A stretch of DNA of 64,000 bases from Pseudomonas fluorescens (GTDB taxonomy: Bacteria; Pseudomonadota; Gammaproteobacteria; Pseudomonadales; Pseudomonadaceae): the NCBI RefSeq assembly GCF_001623525.1, contig NZ_CP015225.1:4042501-4106500 (forward strand), given 5' to 3'. The position numbers were made by a program, and so were the translations under genes. Positions within the stretch are counted from its first letter, which is position 1, and every line of letters begins with the position of its first letter. Below, piece by piece: positions 27,593 through 36,561 of this stretch. Below the pieces are notes generated by a model. The model worked only from the letters and a program-made list of their open reading frames with translations, was not told the origin of the DNA and ran no database searches.

Positions 27593-27778
27593 CTATTCAT
27601 TCAAGAAAATGAGGGACCTGTGGCGAGGGAGCTTGCTCCCGCTCGGCTGCGAAGCAGTCGTAAACCGGCGGGTGCGGTGTGTCTGATGCTGCGCATTTGG
27701 CAGGTTTAGGGGCCGCTTCGCGGCCCAGCGGGAGCAAGCTCCCTCGCCACGGGTTTTGTCGATGGCCTTAAGTGAACA
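27593..27778. repeat. Composite REPIN element with terminal inverted repeats (copy 2)
   Basis: Second copy of the element at 12861-13040. The REPIN (27617-27753) and both flanks are shared, with about a dozen differences and a short extra stretch. The outer ends ATTCATTCAAG and the complement of CTTAAGTGAAC are near-inverted. Confidence 0.7.
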
Positions 27779-27813
27779 GCATTACGGCCATGGCCGGGTT
27801 TCCATTCAGCCGA

Positions 27814-28707
27814 TCATTGCATCCACGGCGGCGGTGGTTCTTCGGTCTTGCCGGGCGGGGCATCATCGGCGGCGCGGACGGCCTGGCGACGTTCCTCGTC
27901 CAGGCGCGCGGCCTCGATCTCGCGCATGATCCCGCCGACATCCGCCAGCTCTTCCGGCTCGTCGAACTCGCCGGTTAACACACTGGCCGGATGCAAGGTG
28001 CCGGCTTCATACAGCGCCCACATTTCCTTCGCGTACTTGGTGCGCTTGAGCTCCGGAGCGAACCGGCCGAAGTAGGACGCCATGTTGCCCACGTCCCGCT
28101 CCAACATGCTGAAAGCATGGTTGTTACCCGCCGCATCCACGGCCTGAGGCAGGTCGATGATCACCGGCCCGGTCGGCGTGAGCAGGACGTTGAACTCCGA
28201 CAGGTCGCCGTGCACCAGACCGGTACACAGCATCAGCACGATCTGGGAAATCAGATAGGCGTGATATTCACGGGCCTGGTCCGGCTCCAGCACCACGTCG
28301 TTCAGACGCGGCGCTGCATCGCCGTACTCGTCGGCCACCAGTTCCATCAGCAGCACGCCTTCCAGGAAGTCGTATGGCTTGGGCACGCGCACCCCCGCGC
28401 TTGCCAGGCGGAACAGTGCCGCCACTTCGGCATTCTGCCAGGCGTCCTCGGTTTCCTTGCGCCCGAACTTCGAGCCCTTGGCCATGGCCCGGGCCTGACG
28501 GCTGTTGCGGACCTTGCGGCCCTCCTGATATTCGGCCGCCTGACGAAAACTTCGCTTGTTCGCCTCCTTGTAGACCTTCGCGCAACGTAGCTCGTTACCG
28601 CAGCGCACCACATAAACAGCTGCTTCTTTACCACTCATGAGTGGGCGCAGCACCTCGTCGACCAGACCGTCCTCGATCAGGGGTTCAATGCGTTTTGGAG
28701 TCTTCAT
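27814..28707 (-). CDS. RIO-type serine protein kinase (Rio1-like)
   Basis: 297-residue atypical protein kinase. The nucleotide loop is SGKEAAVYVV (about residues 25-34), the ATP lysine is in CAKVYK, the catalytic loop is LVHGDLSEFNVL (about 163-174) and the metal-binding aspartate is in IIDLPQAVD. All catalytic residues are present. RIO kinases in archaea and eukaryotes act in ribosome maturation; the role in gammaproteobacteria is unknown. The proline- and charge-rich last 25 residues look disordered. A strong hairpin lies in its 5' region at 28761-28793. Confidence 0.9.
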   Translation of the reverse strand: MKTPKRIEPLIEDGLVDEVLRPLMSGKEAAVYVVRCGNELRCAKVYKEANKRSFRQAAEYQEGRKVRNSRQARAMAKGSKFGRKETEDAWQNAEVAALFRLASAGVRVPKPYDFLEGVLLMELVADEYGDAAPRLNDVVLEPDQAREYHAYLISQIVLMLCTGLVHGDLSEFNVLLTPTGPVIIDLPQAVDAAGNNHAFSMLERDVGNMASYFGRFAPELKRTKYAKEMWALYEAGTLHPASVLTGEFDEPEELADVGGIMREIEAARLDEERRQAVRAADDAPPGKTEEPPPPWMQ

Positions 28708-28760
28708 CAGCTTTTATTGTGGGTCCTTTATTACCAAACACGCGAATGACAGTCGTTATA

Positions 28761-28793
28761 CGGCAATCCTTCCTCCACGGGGAGGGGTTGCCG
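28761..28793. other. Hairpin upstream of the RIO kinase gene
   Basis: Stem CGGCAA-CCTTCC pairs with GGGAGG-TTGCCG across a short loop. It lies 54 bases upstream of the kinase ATG, so it may be in its leader RNA. No U-tract follows in either direction. Confidence 0.5.
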
Positions 28794-28946
28794 ACCTATG
28801 AACTTGCGATGCACACAATGTGCCTGATTAATCGACCGAGCCGAATCATAGCCGAGACCGGACTTGGCGTTGGCAACTGAATGCGAAGGCATTTGCGACA
28901 AGAGCTGACAGCCGTGCCTACCGTCGGTTGTAAGCGATGCGACGAC

Positions 28947-29738
28947 TCAATGCTTGAACAGTTCCCCCGGCGTAAAGCCGAACATCCCCTTGAACGCGGC
29001 AATGAACGCGGACGTTGAATCATAGCCACAGGACAACGCAGCGCTGGTGACGCTGTCGCCCTGCTCCAGCGACCCCAGGGACGACAACAGGCGCATGCGC
29101 TGGCGCCAGGCGCGAAAGCTCAGGCCGGTCTCGCGCTGAAACAGGCGCATCAGGGTTTTTTCCGACGTACCCAGACGCTCAGCCCAGGCGTGCAAGGTGA
29201 CGTTCTGCTCAGGCTGTTCGATCAACTCATTACACAGCCCCAGCAGACGGGCATGTCGCGGCAGCGGCAGGGAGAATCCCACTTCCGGCAGGGTCGCCAG
29301 TTGGTCCAGCAACACCTGCACCAACCGTTGTTCCTGGGTATCGCCTTGCGGGTAATCGACCGGAAGCTGACAGAACACCTTGATCAACTCACGGGCCAGT
29401 GGCGTGACTTCCAGCACCCGACAGCGCTCATCGGCCCAGGGGCAGGCGTGACGATGGACATACAAGCTGCGCATTTCCGCTCGAGTGGAGGTCACCACCT
29501 GATGTTCCAGGTCGGCCGGGATCCAGATGCCCCGTTGTGGTGGGGCGAAGAAGCTGCCGGCGGCGGTGTGTACGCCGAGAACGCCGCTGATGGCGTAGGA
29601 AAACTGCACCCAGTCATGACGATGGGCTTGCGTCCAGGAACCGGCGCTCAAGCTTTCGACACGGGCGTACAGCGGCCTGGGCAATTGCACCAGGTCGGGG
29701 ATGTGGCGTTCGAGCTGTCGGTGTCCGTTAGGCGGCAT
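28947..29738 (-). CDS. AraC-family transcriptional regulator
   Basis: 263-residue regulator. A cupin-like AraC-binding domain (HRHDWVQFSYAISGVLGV, GIWIPADLEHQV) precedes a C-terminal pair of helix-turn-helices (WAERLGTSEKTLMRLFQRETG and SAALSCGYDSTSAFIAAFKGMFG), about residues 165-263. It is divergent from the SBF-type transporter at 29818, which is its most likely target. The ligand is unknown. Confidence 0.9.
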   Translation of the reverse strand: MPPNGHRQLERHIPDLVQLPRPLYARVESLSAGSWTQAHRHDWVQFSYAISGVLGVHTAAGSFFAPPQRGIWIPADLEHQVVTSTRAEMRSLYVHRHACPWADERCRVLEVTPLARELIKVFCQLPVDYPQGDTQEQRLVQVLLDQLATLPEVGFSLPLPRHARLLGLCNELIEQPEQNVTLHAWAERLGTSEKTLMRLFQRETGLSFRAWRQRMRLLSSLGSLEQGDSVTSAALSCGYDSTSAFIAAFKGMFGFTPGELFKH

Positions 29739-29817
29739 TGATTGGCCTTATGTCGCAAGACGACTGATGGGAACGACGTTAGGCTAAGTCGACTTTTCTT
29801 ACAACATGCGGTGCCCT

Positions 29818-30846
29818 ATGCATATCTTCAGACACCTCAAACGCATGGTGACCGACTGGTTCCTGTGCGGCATGGTGCTCGCCACGCTGCTGGCGTACTT
29901 CTTTCCCACCTTTGGCGCCACGGGCGGTGCCATGCATGCCGAATGGGTGGTCAACATCGGCATCTTCGTGGTGTTCTTCCTGCACGGGGTCAACCTGTCC
30001 GGCGAACAGATCCGCCACGGTTTGAAGAACATCCGCCTGCATGTGATGGTGCAGGGTTTCACCTTTGGCGTGTTTCCATTGATCTGGCTGATCAGCCACT
30101 GGCTAGTCGGCAGCCATGTGCCTGCGCTGTTGATGCTGGGGTTCTTCTACCTGTGCGCCCTGCCCTCGACGATTTCTTCCTCGGTGGCCCTGACTGGCAG
30201 TGCAAAAGGTAACGTGCCGGCGGCGATTCTCAACGCGAGCCTGTCCAGCGTACTGGGGATTTTTCTGACCCCGCTGCTGGTCAGTTTCGTGGTCGGCAGC
30301 GGCGCCGGAGGCATCGACCTGGGGTCAACCTTGCTCGACCTGTGCCTGATGTTGCTTCTGCCACTGGTGCTGGGGCAGTTCCTGCGGCGTTGGCTGGCCG
30401 GCTTTTTCGGTCGGTACAAACGCTACACCAGCATCATCGACAAGCTGGTGATCCTGCTGCTGGTCTACGCGGCGTTCTGCAACTCGATGGTATCCGGCAT
30501 CTGGCAACAGCAAGGCCACGGTGTGCTCTTGAGCGCAGTGCTTGGCAGTGCCGTACTGTTGGCGATCATTTTGTGGGCGACCACCCGCACCGCCCGCGCC
30601 CTGCACTTCAGCAGCGCCGATGAGGTTGCCGCGGTGTTCTGTGCCAGCAAAAAATCCCTCGCCGCCGGAGTACCCATGGCGGCGTTGATTTTCGGCAACC
30701 ATCCCGGCCTGGGGCTGATCCTGCTGCCGATCATGATCTATCACCCGCTGCAGTTGATCGTCTGCTCGATCCTCGCCGAACGCTACGCCAGCCATCACCG
30801 GGAACTGGCGTCCCGCCAGGACGGCGCCGTCCTCAACGCTCGATAA
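29818..30846 (+). CDS. Bile acid:sodium symporter-like transporter (YfeH/SBF-like)
   Basis: About 342 residues with nine to ten predicted helices, in the bile acid/Na+ symporter-like (SBF_like) family. Recognisable stretches are FFLHGVNLSGEQIR, LCALPSTISSSVALTGSAKGNVPAAILNASLSS and CASKKSLAAGVPMAALIFG, the two crossover motifs of the fold. Substrate unknown. Neither the ATG at 29818 nor one four codons earlier (29806) has a clear ribosome site, so the exact start is uncertain. It overlaps the end of the convergent thiolase gene by 14 bases. Confidence 0.85.
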   Translation: MHIFRHLKRMVTDWFLCGMVLATLLAYFFPTFGATGGAMHAEWVVNIGIFVVFFLHGVNLSGEQIRHGLKNIRLHVMVQGFTFGVFPLIWLISHWLVGSHVPALLMLGFFYLCALPSTISSSVALTGSAKGNVPAAILNASLSSVLGIFLTPLLVSFVVGSGAGGIDLGSTLLDLCLMLLLPLVLGQFLRRWLAGFFGRYKRYTSIIDKLVILLLVYAAFCNSMVSGIWQQQGHGVLLSAVLGSAVLLAIILWATTRTARALHFSSADEVAAVFCASKKSLAAGVPMAALIFGNHPGLGLILLPIMIYHPLQLIVCSILAERYASHHRELASRQDGAVLNAR

Positions 30847-32110
30847 TCGCCGTCACCCCCTGGCCTGCGGCGGCGCAGATGGAGATCAAGCCGCGACCTC
30901 GCCCGGCGGCATCAAGCAACTTGGCGAGGTTGGCGACAATGCGCCCGCCCGTGGCGGCAAACGGGTGCCCGGCGGCCAGGGAACTGCCCTTGACGTTCAA
31001 CCGGCTGCGGTCGATGGACCCGAGTGGCGCATCGAGGCCCAGGCGCGTCTTGCAGTAGTCCGGGTCTTCCCAGGCCTTCAGCGTGCATAACACTTGGGCG
31101 GCGAACGCTTCATGGATCTCGTAGTAATCAAAGTCCTGCAAGGTCAAGCCGTTGCGCGCCAGCAACCGCGGCACGGCGTAGACCGGGGCCATCAACAGTC
31201 CTTCGGCGCCATTGACGAAATCCACCGCTGCCGTTTCGCCGTCGCGCAGGTACGCCAGGATCGGCAGGCCTCGGGCCTTGGCCCACTCTTCGCTGCCCAG
31301 CAGCACCAACGAAGCGCCATCGGTCAGTGGCGTGGAGTTGCCCGCGGTCATTGTGCCCTTGGCGCTTTTTTCGAAGGCCGGCTTGAGGGCAGCGAGTTTT
31401 TCCAGGGTCAGGTCCGGGCGCAGGTTGTTGTCCCGGGTCAGGCCAAGAAACGGTGTCATCAAGTCGTTCTGCCAACCTTCGGCATAGGACGCGGCCATTT
31501 TCTGATGGCTTTCCAGGGCCAACTGGTCTTGCGCCTCCCGGGGGATCTGCCAGGTCTGGGCCATCAATTCGCAATGCTCCCCCATGTTCAGGCCGGTGCG
31601 CGGCTCGTTGATGCGCGGCAGATCGGGGACGAGGTGCTGGGGACGCAGTTGCAGGAAGGTCTTGATCTTGTCGGCGGTGGTCTTAGCGCGATTGGCTTGC
31701 AGCAGGATCCTGCGCAGGCCTTCATTGACCGCGATCGGCGCATCCGAGGTGGTGTCGACGCCGCCGGCAATACCGCTGTCGATCTGCCCCAGGGCGATCT
31801 TGTTGGCCACCAGCAGCACCGTTTCCAGCCCGGTGCCACAGGCCTGTTGTACGTCATAGGCCGGCGTCATCGGTGACAGCCGCGAGCCGAGCACGCATTC
31901 GCGGGTCATGTTCATATCCCGGGAGTGCTTGAGCACCGCACCGGCAGCCACTTCGCCGATGTGCAAGCCATGCAGGTTGTAGCGTTCGATCAGCCCCTCG
32001 AGGGCAGCTGTCAACATCGCCTGGTTGCTGGCGGTGGCATAGGCCCCGTTGGAGCGGGCGAACGGAATGCGGTTACCACCGATGATCGCGACGCGGCGTA
32101 GTTGTGTCAT
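30833..32110 (-). CDS. Acetyl-CoA C-acyltransferase (thiolase, FadI-like)
   Basis: 425-residue thiolase. The acyl-accepting cysteine is in DVQQACGTGLE (about C91), the second site in YYEIHEAFAAQVL, and the terminal base region in ICAAAGQGVTA. It condenses or cleaves acyl-CoA (beta-ketothiolase). A homologue in P. aeruginosa (PA4785) is also next to a long FabG-like gene, here divergent at 32305. The set thiolase, ketoacyl reductase and MaoC hydratase covers three of the four steps of beta-oxidation or its reverse. Confidence 0.92.
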   Translation of the reverse strand: MTQLRRVAIIGGNRIPFARSNGAYATASNQAMLTAALEGLIERYNLHGLHIGEVAAGAVLKHSRDMNMTRECVLGSRLSPMTPAYDVQQACGTGLETVLLVANKIALGQIDSGIAGGVDTTSDAPIAVNEGLRRILLQANRAKTTADKIKTFLQLRPQHLVPDLPRINEPRTGLNMGEHCELMAQTWQIPREAQDQLALESHQKMAASYAEGWQNDLMTPFLGLTRDNNLRPDLTLEKLAALKPAFEKSAKGTMTAGNSTPLTDGASLVLLGSEEWAKARGLPILAYLRDGETAAVDFVNGAEGLLMAPVYAVPRLLARNGLTLQDFDYYEIHEAFAAQVLCTLKAWEDPDYCKTRLGLDAPLGSIDRSRLNVKGSSLAAGHPFAATGGRIVANLAKLLDAAGRGRGLISICAAAGQGVTAIIER

Positions 32111-32159
32111 GAAGAACTCCCCTGTGTAGGTCTAGTGCCCTATGAAGACTCAACCGAAC

Positions 32160-32188
32160 CCTGTGGGAGCAAACTTTGCTCCCACAGG
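32160..32188. repeat. Short REP palindrome
   Basis: CCTGTGGGAGCAAA pairs with TTTGCTCCCACAGG in the divergent region between thiolase and FabG-like genes. Confidence 0.75.
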
Positions 32189-32304
32189 AATTCGGTGCCC
32201 TGGAAAAAGCGCTCCCGCTCAAGCTTAGGCTTTATCTCGCCAATCGAACGACTGATTGCCAATCATGGTCCACACTTGGAACCTCATCAGCCGGAGTGTG
32301 TTCC

Positions 32305-33657
32305 ATGTCTGACCGTTATATCGACTTCGCCAATTCGCCCATTGGCCGGCGCATGGTCGGGTCCCTCGGCCTGCCATCGCCGGTGCGCCTGGAACGCTGG
32401 CAGGCCGGGCGCCTGCGGCCGATCGAAGGCGCATTGCTACTGGGCGGCGGGCCGTTGACCGAACAGATCGGCACGTTTGCCAAGCGCCTGACCGACACCA
32501 TCTTCATCTACGGCGGCGAGCCGACCCTGGCCACCGAGTGGATCCCCGGCCATGGGCCGAAAATCAAGGCGGTGGTGTACGACGCCAGCCATTTGCTGCA
32601 GGTCGACCAGCTCAAGCAGTTGCGGGAATTTTTCCAGCCGCTGATGAAAAACCTCGACCACAGCGCCCATGTCGTCATCCTCGGTCGCGCGCCAGAAAGT
32701 CTTGCCGACCCATTCGCCGCCAGTGCCCAGCGGGCGTTGGAGGGTTTCAGCCGTTCCCTGGCCAAAGAGCTGCGCCACGGTGGGACACTGCAACTGCTGT
32801 ACGTCGGCGACGGCGCCGAAGCCCAGCTGGAAGGCGCACTGCGGTTTTTCCTGTCGCCCAAGAGCGCCTTCATCTCCGGGCAGGTCATTCGCCTCAACGC
32901 CTGTGACATCCAGGTCCAGGACTGGACCCGACCACTGACCGGGCTCAAGGCACTGGTCACCGGTGCAGCCCGCGGGATCGGCGCTTCCATCGCCGAAACC
33001 CTGGCCCGTGATGGCGCCGACGTGATCCTGCTGGACGTGCCGCAGGCCAAGACCGACCTCGACGCCTTGGCTGCTCGCTTGAGCGGGCGCAGCGTCACAC
33101 TGGATATCTGCGCCGAAGATGCCGCCGCCCAGTTGATCGAGCACCTGCCCGACGGCGTCGACATCGTGGTGCACAACGCCGGCATCACCCGGGACAAGAC
33201 CCTCGCCAACATGACCCCGGAATTCTGGGACGCCGTGTTGGCCGTCAACCTCAACGCCCCGCAAGTGCTGACCAAGGCCCTGCTCGACAGCGGCACCCTG
33301 CATGATAACGGCCGCGTCGTGCTGCTGGCCTCCATCAGCGGCATTGCCGGCAACCGTGGGCAGACCAACTACGCGGCGAGCAAGGCCGGGCTGATCGGCT
33401 TGGCCCAGGCCTGGGCGCCGTTGTTGCAACCACGGGGCATCAGCATCAACGCCGTGGCGCCGGGTTTCATTGAAACGCGCATGACCGCCGAGGTTCCCTT
33501 CGCGCTACGCGAAGCCGGGCGGCGCATGAGTTCCCTGGGCCAGGGCGGCTTGCCCCAGGATGTCGCCGAAGCCGTTGCATGGCTGGCGCAACCGGGCACG
33601 GGTGCCGTGACCGGCCAGGCCCTGCGGGTATGTGGGCAAAGCCTTCTGGGAGCGTGA
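32305..33657 (+). CDS. Long FabG-like 3-oxoacyl-ACP/CoA reductase
   Basis: 450-residue protein. The C-terminal 250 residues are a classical SDR: TGAARGIGASIAE (about residues 217-229), NAGITRDK, and YAASKAGLIG with the catalytic YxxxK. The N-terminal 200 residues are a degenerate Rossmann-like domain without a glycine-rich motif, as in the long-form FabG (FabG4-type) proteins of actinobacteria and pseudomonads, so it probably acts on acyl-CoA. The ATG at 32305 has CGGAG upstream; an open frame further upstream has no support. It is followed three bases later by the MaoC gene. Confidence 0.9.
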   Translation: MSDRYIDFANSPIGRRMVGSLGLPSPVRLERWQAGRLRPIEGALLLGGGPLTEQIGTFAKRLTDTIFIYGGEPTLATEWIPGHGPKIKAVVYDASHLLQVDQLKQLREFFQPLMKNLDHSAHVVILGRAPESLADPFAASAQRALEGFSRSLAKELRHGGTLQLLYVGDGAEAQLEGALRFFLSPKSAFISGQVIRLNACDIQVQDWTRPLTGLKALVTGAARGIGASIAETLARDGADVILLDVPQAKTDLDALAARLSGRSVTLDICAEDAAAQLIEHLPDGVDIVVHNAGITRDKTLANMTPEFWDAVLAVNLNAPQVLTKALLDSGTLHDNGRVVLLASISGIAGNRGQTNYAASKAGLIGLAQAWAPLLQPRGISINAVAPGFIETRMTAEVPFALREAGRRMSSLGQGGLPQDVAEAVAWLAQPGTGAVTGQALRVCGQSLLGA

Positions 33658-33659
33658 CC

Positions 33660-34514
33660 ATGACGATCCAATGGCATGAAGTCAGCAGCCCGCCCTCCAT
33701 GTCCGGGCTTTATTCGAAAGCGGCGACACGGCGCAAGGTCACCGGAACGACCTTGCCCGAGGAGGGCCTGCGCCAGGTGCTTCAGGTCGACCCGCAACGG
33801 CTGGCGGCCTATCGCAAAGTCTGCGGTTTCGTCGATAACGGACTGCTGCCGCCGACCTATCCCCACGTCTTGGCGTTTGCCCTGCAAATGCAATTGCTCA
33901 CCGCGCGGAATTTTCCATTCCCACTGCTGGGGCTGATCCACTTGAGCAACCGCATTCGTGTATTGCGGCCCATGGGCGGGGTTGGCCAAGTGCGTGCCAG
34001 CGTCAATGTCGAGAATCTTCAAGCCCACCCCAAGGGCGCGGTATTCGACCTGGTGACCCGCCTCGATGATCAGTTGGGGCCGCTATGGGAGGCCCAGAGC
34101 CAGATGCTTTGCAAAGGCGTCCAGCTCGACGGGGCACTTGTGGAGGACTCACCGCAGGCCAGCCGGCCCTTGATTGAAGTCGCGCACTGGACCGCACCGG
34201 CAGACATCGGGCGGCAATATGCCAAAGTGTCTGGCGACTACAACCCCATTCACCTGAGCGGCATCAGCGCCCGGTTGTTCGGCTTCCCCACCGCCATCGC
34301 CCATGGCCTGTGGAACAAGGCCAGGACCCTCGCGGCGCTGGACGATCACTTGCCCGAGGCCAACATCGAGATCGAAGTGACCTTCAAGAAACCGGTGCGC
34401 CTGCCCAGCGAGGTGACGCTGCTGGCGAGTGCGGCGGGGTCCAGTGGGCAACTGCAACTGATGGGGGCTGGGGGTTTGGAGCATATGGTAGGAGAGTGGC
34501 GGCCGGTGGCCTGA
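33660..34514 (+). CDS. MaoC-like (R)-enoyl-CoA hydratase/dehydratase
   Basis: 284-residue double hot-dog protein. The hydratase motif is visible as YAKVSGDYNPIHLS with AHGLW downstream (about residues 192-228), where D and H are catalytic. The first half is a degenerate hot-dog repeat. Start two bases after the FabG-like stop with GGGAG upstream, so the two genes are translationally coupled. With the thiolase this trio could supply or degrade (R)-3-hydroxyacyl-CoA, for example in PHA or fatty-acid metabolism. Confidence 0.9.
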   Translation: MTIQWHEVSSPPSMSGLYSKAATRRKVTGTTLPEEGLRQVLQVDPQRLAAYRKVCGFVDNGLLPPTYPHVLAFALQMQLLTARNFPFPLLGLIHLSNRIRVLRPMGGVGQVRASVNVENLQAHPKGAVFDLVTRLDDQLGPLWEAQSQMLCKGVQLDGALVEDSPQASRPLIEVAHWTAPADIGRQYAKVSGDYNPIHLSGISARLFGFPTAIAHGLWNKARTLAALDDHLPEANIEIEVTFKKPVRLPSEVTLLASAAGSSGQLQLMGAGGLEHMVGEWRPVA

Positions 34515-34543
34515 GCAGGTCAATGGTATTCACCGCCCCCCCA

Positions 34544-34571
34544 GTGGGAGCGAGCTTGCTCGCGATGGCGG
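34544..34571. repeat. Single REP sequence
   Basis: Only one core tgggagcgagcttgctcgcg is present, without the inverted partner. It lies between the convergent MaoC and lipoprotein genes. Confidence 0.7.
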
Positions 34572-34606
34572 TGGGTCAGCTCGCATCCATCTTGAATGCG
34601 CTGCGG

Positions 34607-35161
34607 TCAGCGCGGCGGGTAGTTGGACAGGATTCGCCCAACCGTCTCGCGCACGGCCGTGTTGCGGTCAGCCGGGTTGGGGGAATTGCTGAGCAGTTGT
34701 TCGTCACTGCCACGCCACACCAGCTTGCCGTCCTTACCATCGAGCAGGTCGATCTGCACGGTGGCGACCTTGTAGCTGATGTTGCGGGTTTCGTTGTACA
34801 TCGGCCCGCCCCAATAGCCATTCCAAGGGCCGCCCCACCCGCCGCCGTAGTTGGTGGTGACCTGCTGCTGGCGGTCCTCGACGATCAAATAGGCCTGGAC
34901 CAGCACATCGCCATGCCCGCCAGCCGCCGGACGCAAGCCGCGCTGGTCGAGTTGATCGGCAACCGCCTGGCGGATTCGCTGTTCGGTCAGGTCGCTCTTG
35001 ATGCGAGGGTCATCGGGGCGATATTGCAGCGCCGGGTCTTTCCAGCTCCAACTGCGATACGCCGCGAAATCGCGGCTGGTGTCGAAATCATGGTTGACCT
35101 GATTAGAGGCACAAGCGCCCAACAACAGGGTGAAGGCCAGTAGAGCAAGACGGCGAAACAT
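34607..35161 (-). CDS. DUF4136 lipoprotein (copy B)
   Basis: 184-residue outer-membrane-type lipoprotein. Signal peptide with lipobox LLLGACAS (C17), then a DUF4136 domain beginning VNHDFDTSRDFAAYRSWSWKD and ending in VGRILSNYPP. A glycine/tryptophan-rich loop (YGGGWGGPWNGYWGG) sits in the middle. The start at 35161 is the first codon of the signal peptide. It is the downstream member of a tandem pair with a related lipoprotein 20 bp upstream. Function unknown. Confidence 0.87.
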   Translation of the reverse strand: MFRRLALLAFTLLLGACASNQVNHDFDTSRDFAAYRSWSWKDPALQYRPDDPRIKSDLTEQRIRQAVADQLDQRGLRPAAGGHGDVLVQAYLIVEDRQQQVTTNYGGGWGGPWNGYWGGPMYNETRNISYKVATVQIDLLDGKDGKLVWRGSDEQLLSNSPNPADRNTAVRETVGRILSNYPPR

Positions 35162-35181
35162 GGTTTTTCTCCGTTGCGTAA

Positions 35182-35799
35182 TCAACTTGGAGGATACGCC
35201 GACATGGCTTTTTCCACCGCCGCACGAATGGCATCGGTGCGCTCGCTTTGACTGCCCCGCTGGCCGGTCTCGGCGCTGGCGCTCCATACCGGTTGCCCCG
35301 TGCGGGCATCGAACAGATCCACCCGCACCACCACGACCTGCTCCTGATACGTGCGCACCATCGGCACCGGATGGTACATCCCATAACCCGGGCCATAGCG
35401 GTCATAACGGTTATAGCCGCCATAGTAACCGGCATCATAGTCATCCCGGACCTGGCGCACGCGGGTTTCCAGACGCAGGTCGGCGCTGACGAACAGGTCG
35501 GCGGGCCGGTTGTCATGCAGCGGGCGCAGGCCACGCTGGTCCAGGGCATTGCTCACCGCTTCGGCCACTTGGGCCGAATCCGCCCAGGCGGAACCCGACG
35601 GCAAGCGCCCGTCGCGCCAGGCCCAACTGCGATAGCGCCCATAGTCACGGGGCGGCGCGGGGTAAGCGCTGCGGTCGAACACCGTGGCGGCCTCGGCCGG
35701 CGCCGGTGGCAGTGGATTGGACGTGGCGACATAGGGGTTGCTGCCCTGGCAGGCCGCCAGTCCCAGGCACAGCATCAACAACCCTGAACGACCTTTCAT
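35182..35799 (-). CDS. DUF4136 lipoprotein (copy A)
   Basis: 205-residue lipoprotein, lipobox LGLAAC (C17), with a proline/alanine-rich linker of about 25 residues before the DUF4136 domain ([12 protein letters not shown] ... [11 protein letters not shown]). A tyrosine/glycine-rich loop replaces the Gly/Trp loop of its neighbour. Similar order of motifs shows that the two genes arose by tandem duplication and then diverged. It is the upstream gene of the pair, 12 bp after cmoM, so all may be one transcript. Confidence 0.87.
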   Translation of the reverse strand: MKGRSGLLMLCLGLAACQGSNPYVATSNPLPPAPAEAATVFDRSAYPAPPRDYGRYRSWAWRDGRLPSGSAWADSAQVAEAVSNALDQRGLRPLHDNRPADLFVSADLRLETRVRQVRDDYDAGYYGGYNRYDRYGPGYGMYHPVPMVRTYQEQVVVVRVDLFDARTGQPVWSASAETGQRGSQSERTDAIRAAVEKAMSAYPPS

Positions 35800-35811
35800 T
35801 TCGCTCTCCGG

Positions 35812-36561
35812 TCACACTGGACGGCAGATCCAGTGCAGATAACGTCCCAACCCGGCAAACGCCGGATGGCGACGGTGGGCCAGTTCCATTTCCAGCAACT
35901 GCGCAAGCTCCACGCGGCCCTGGAACTCCACCGGCATATAGTCATGGAAAACCCGCACGCCACTCTGGTTTTCGACCTGCCACAGGCCTTCAAGTTGCGC
36001 CGCCAACTCTCGTGGATCAAGAGGCTGTTGCGGCGTCAGGCTCTGTTTTTCGCCGGCCATGTCATTTTTGCGCAACTTGCGAAAATGCCCCTTGAGCAGG
36101 TTGCGATAGACCAACGCGTCGCGGTTGTAGAACGCCAGGGACAGCCAGCCGCCAGGGACCGTGAGTTGATGCAGCACCGGCAGGATCGCGTGAGGTTCGG
36201 CCAGCCATTCCAGCACCGCGTGACACAACACCAGGTCGTAAGGTTCGGTGAGCTGGCCGAGCAGGTCCTGCCACGGCGCCTGGATGAACGTGGCGCTCTG
36301 GCCCGCCTCGGCAAAGCGCTGGCGGGCGCCTTCGAGCATGGGCTCGGCCGGCTCGGCCAGGGTCACCTGGTGACCGCGTTCGGCCAGCCACAACGACATG
36401 TGGCCCAGGCCGGCGCCGATGTCCAGCACGCGCAATGGACGCTGTGGCAAGGCTTCCAGCAGATCGGCCTGAAGCACCGCCAGGCGGATCGCGCCCTTGG
36501 CTCCACCGTAGATTTTTTCGGCAAAACGCGTGGCGAGCTGATCGAAATGACGGTCGCTCAT
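35812..36561 (-). CDS. cmoM: tRNA 5-carboxymethoxyuridine methyltransferase CmoM
   Basis: 249-residue SAM-dependent methyltransferase. The start FDQLATRFAEKIYGGAKGAIRLAVL is diagnostic for CmoM (formerly SmtA), and the SAM site is VLDIGAGLGHMSLWLAERGH. It methylates cmo5U34 to mcmo5U34 in tRNAs. Its start overlaps the stop of the MazG-like gene (ATGA), so the two are coupled. Confidence 0.92.
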   Translation of the reverse strand: MSDRHFDQLATRFAEKIYGGAKGAIRLAVLQADLLEALPQRPLRVLDIGAGLGHMSLWLAERGHQVTLAEPAEPMLEGARQRFAEAGQSATFIQAPWQDLLGQLTEPYDLVLCHAVLEWLAEPHAILPVLHQLTVPGGWLSLAFYNRDALVYRNLLKGHFRKLRKNDMAGEKQSLTPQQPLDPRELAAQLEGLWQVENQSGVRVFHDYMPVEFQGRVELAQLLEMELAHRRHPAFAGLGRYLHWICRPV

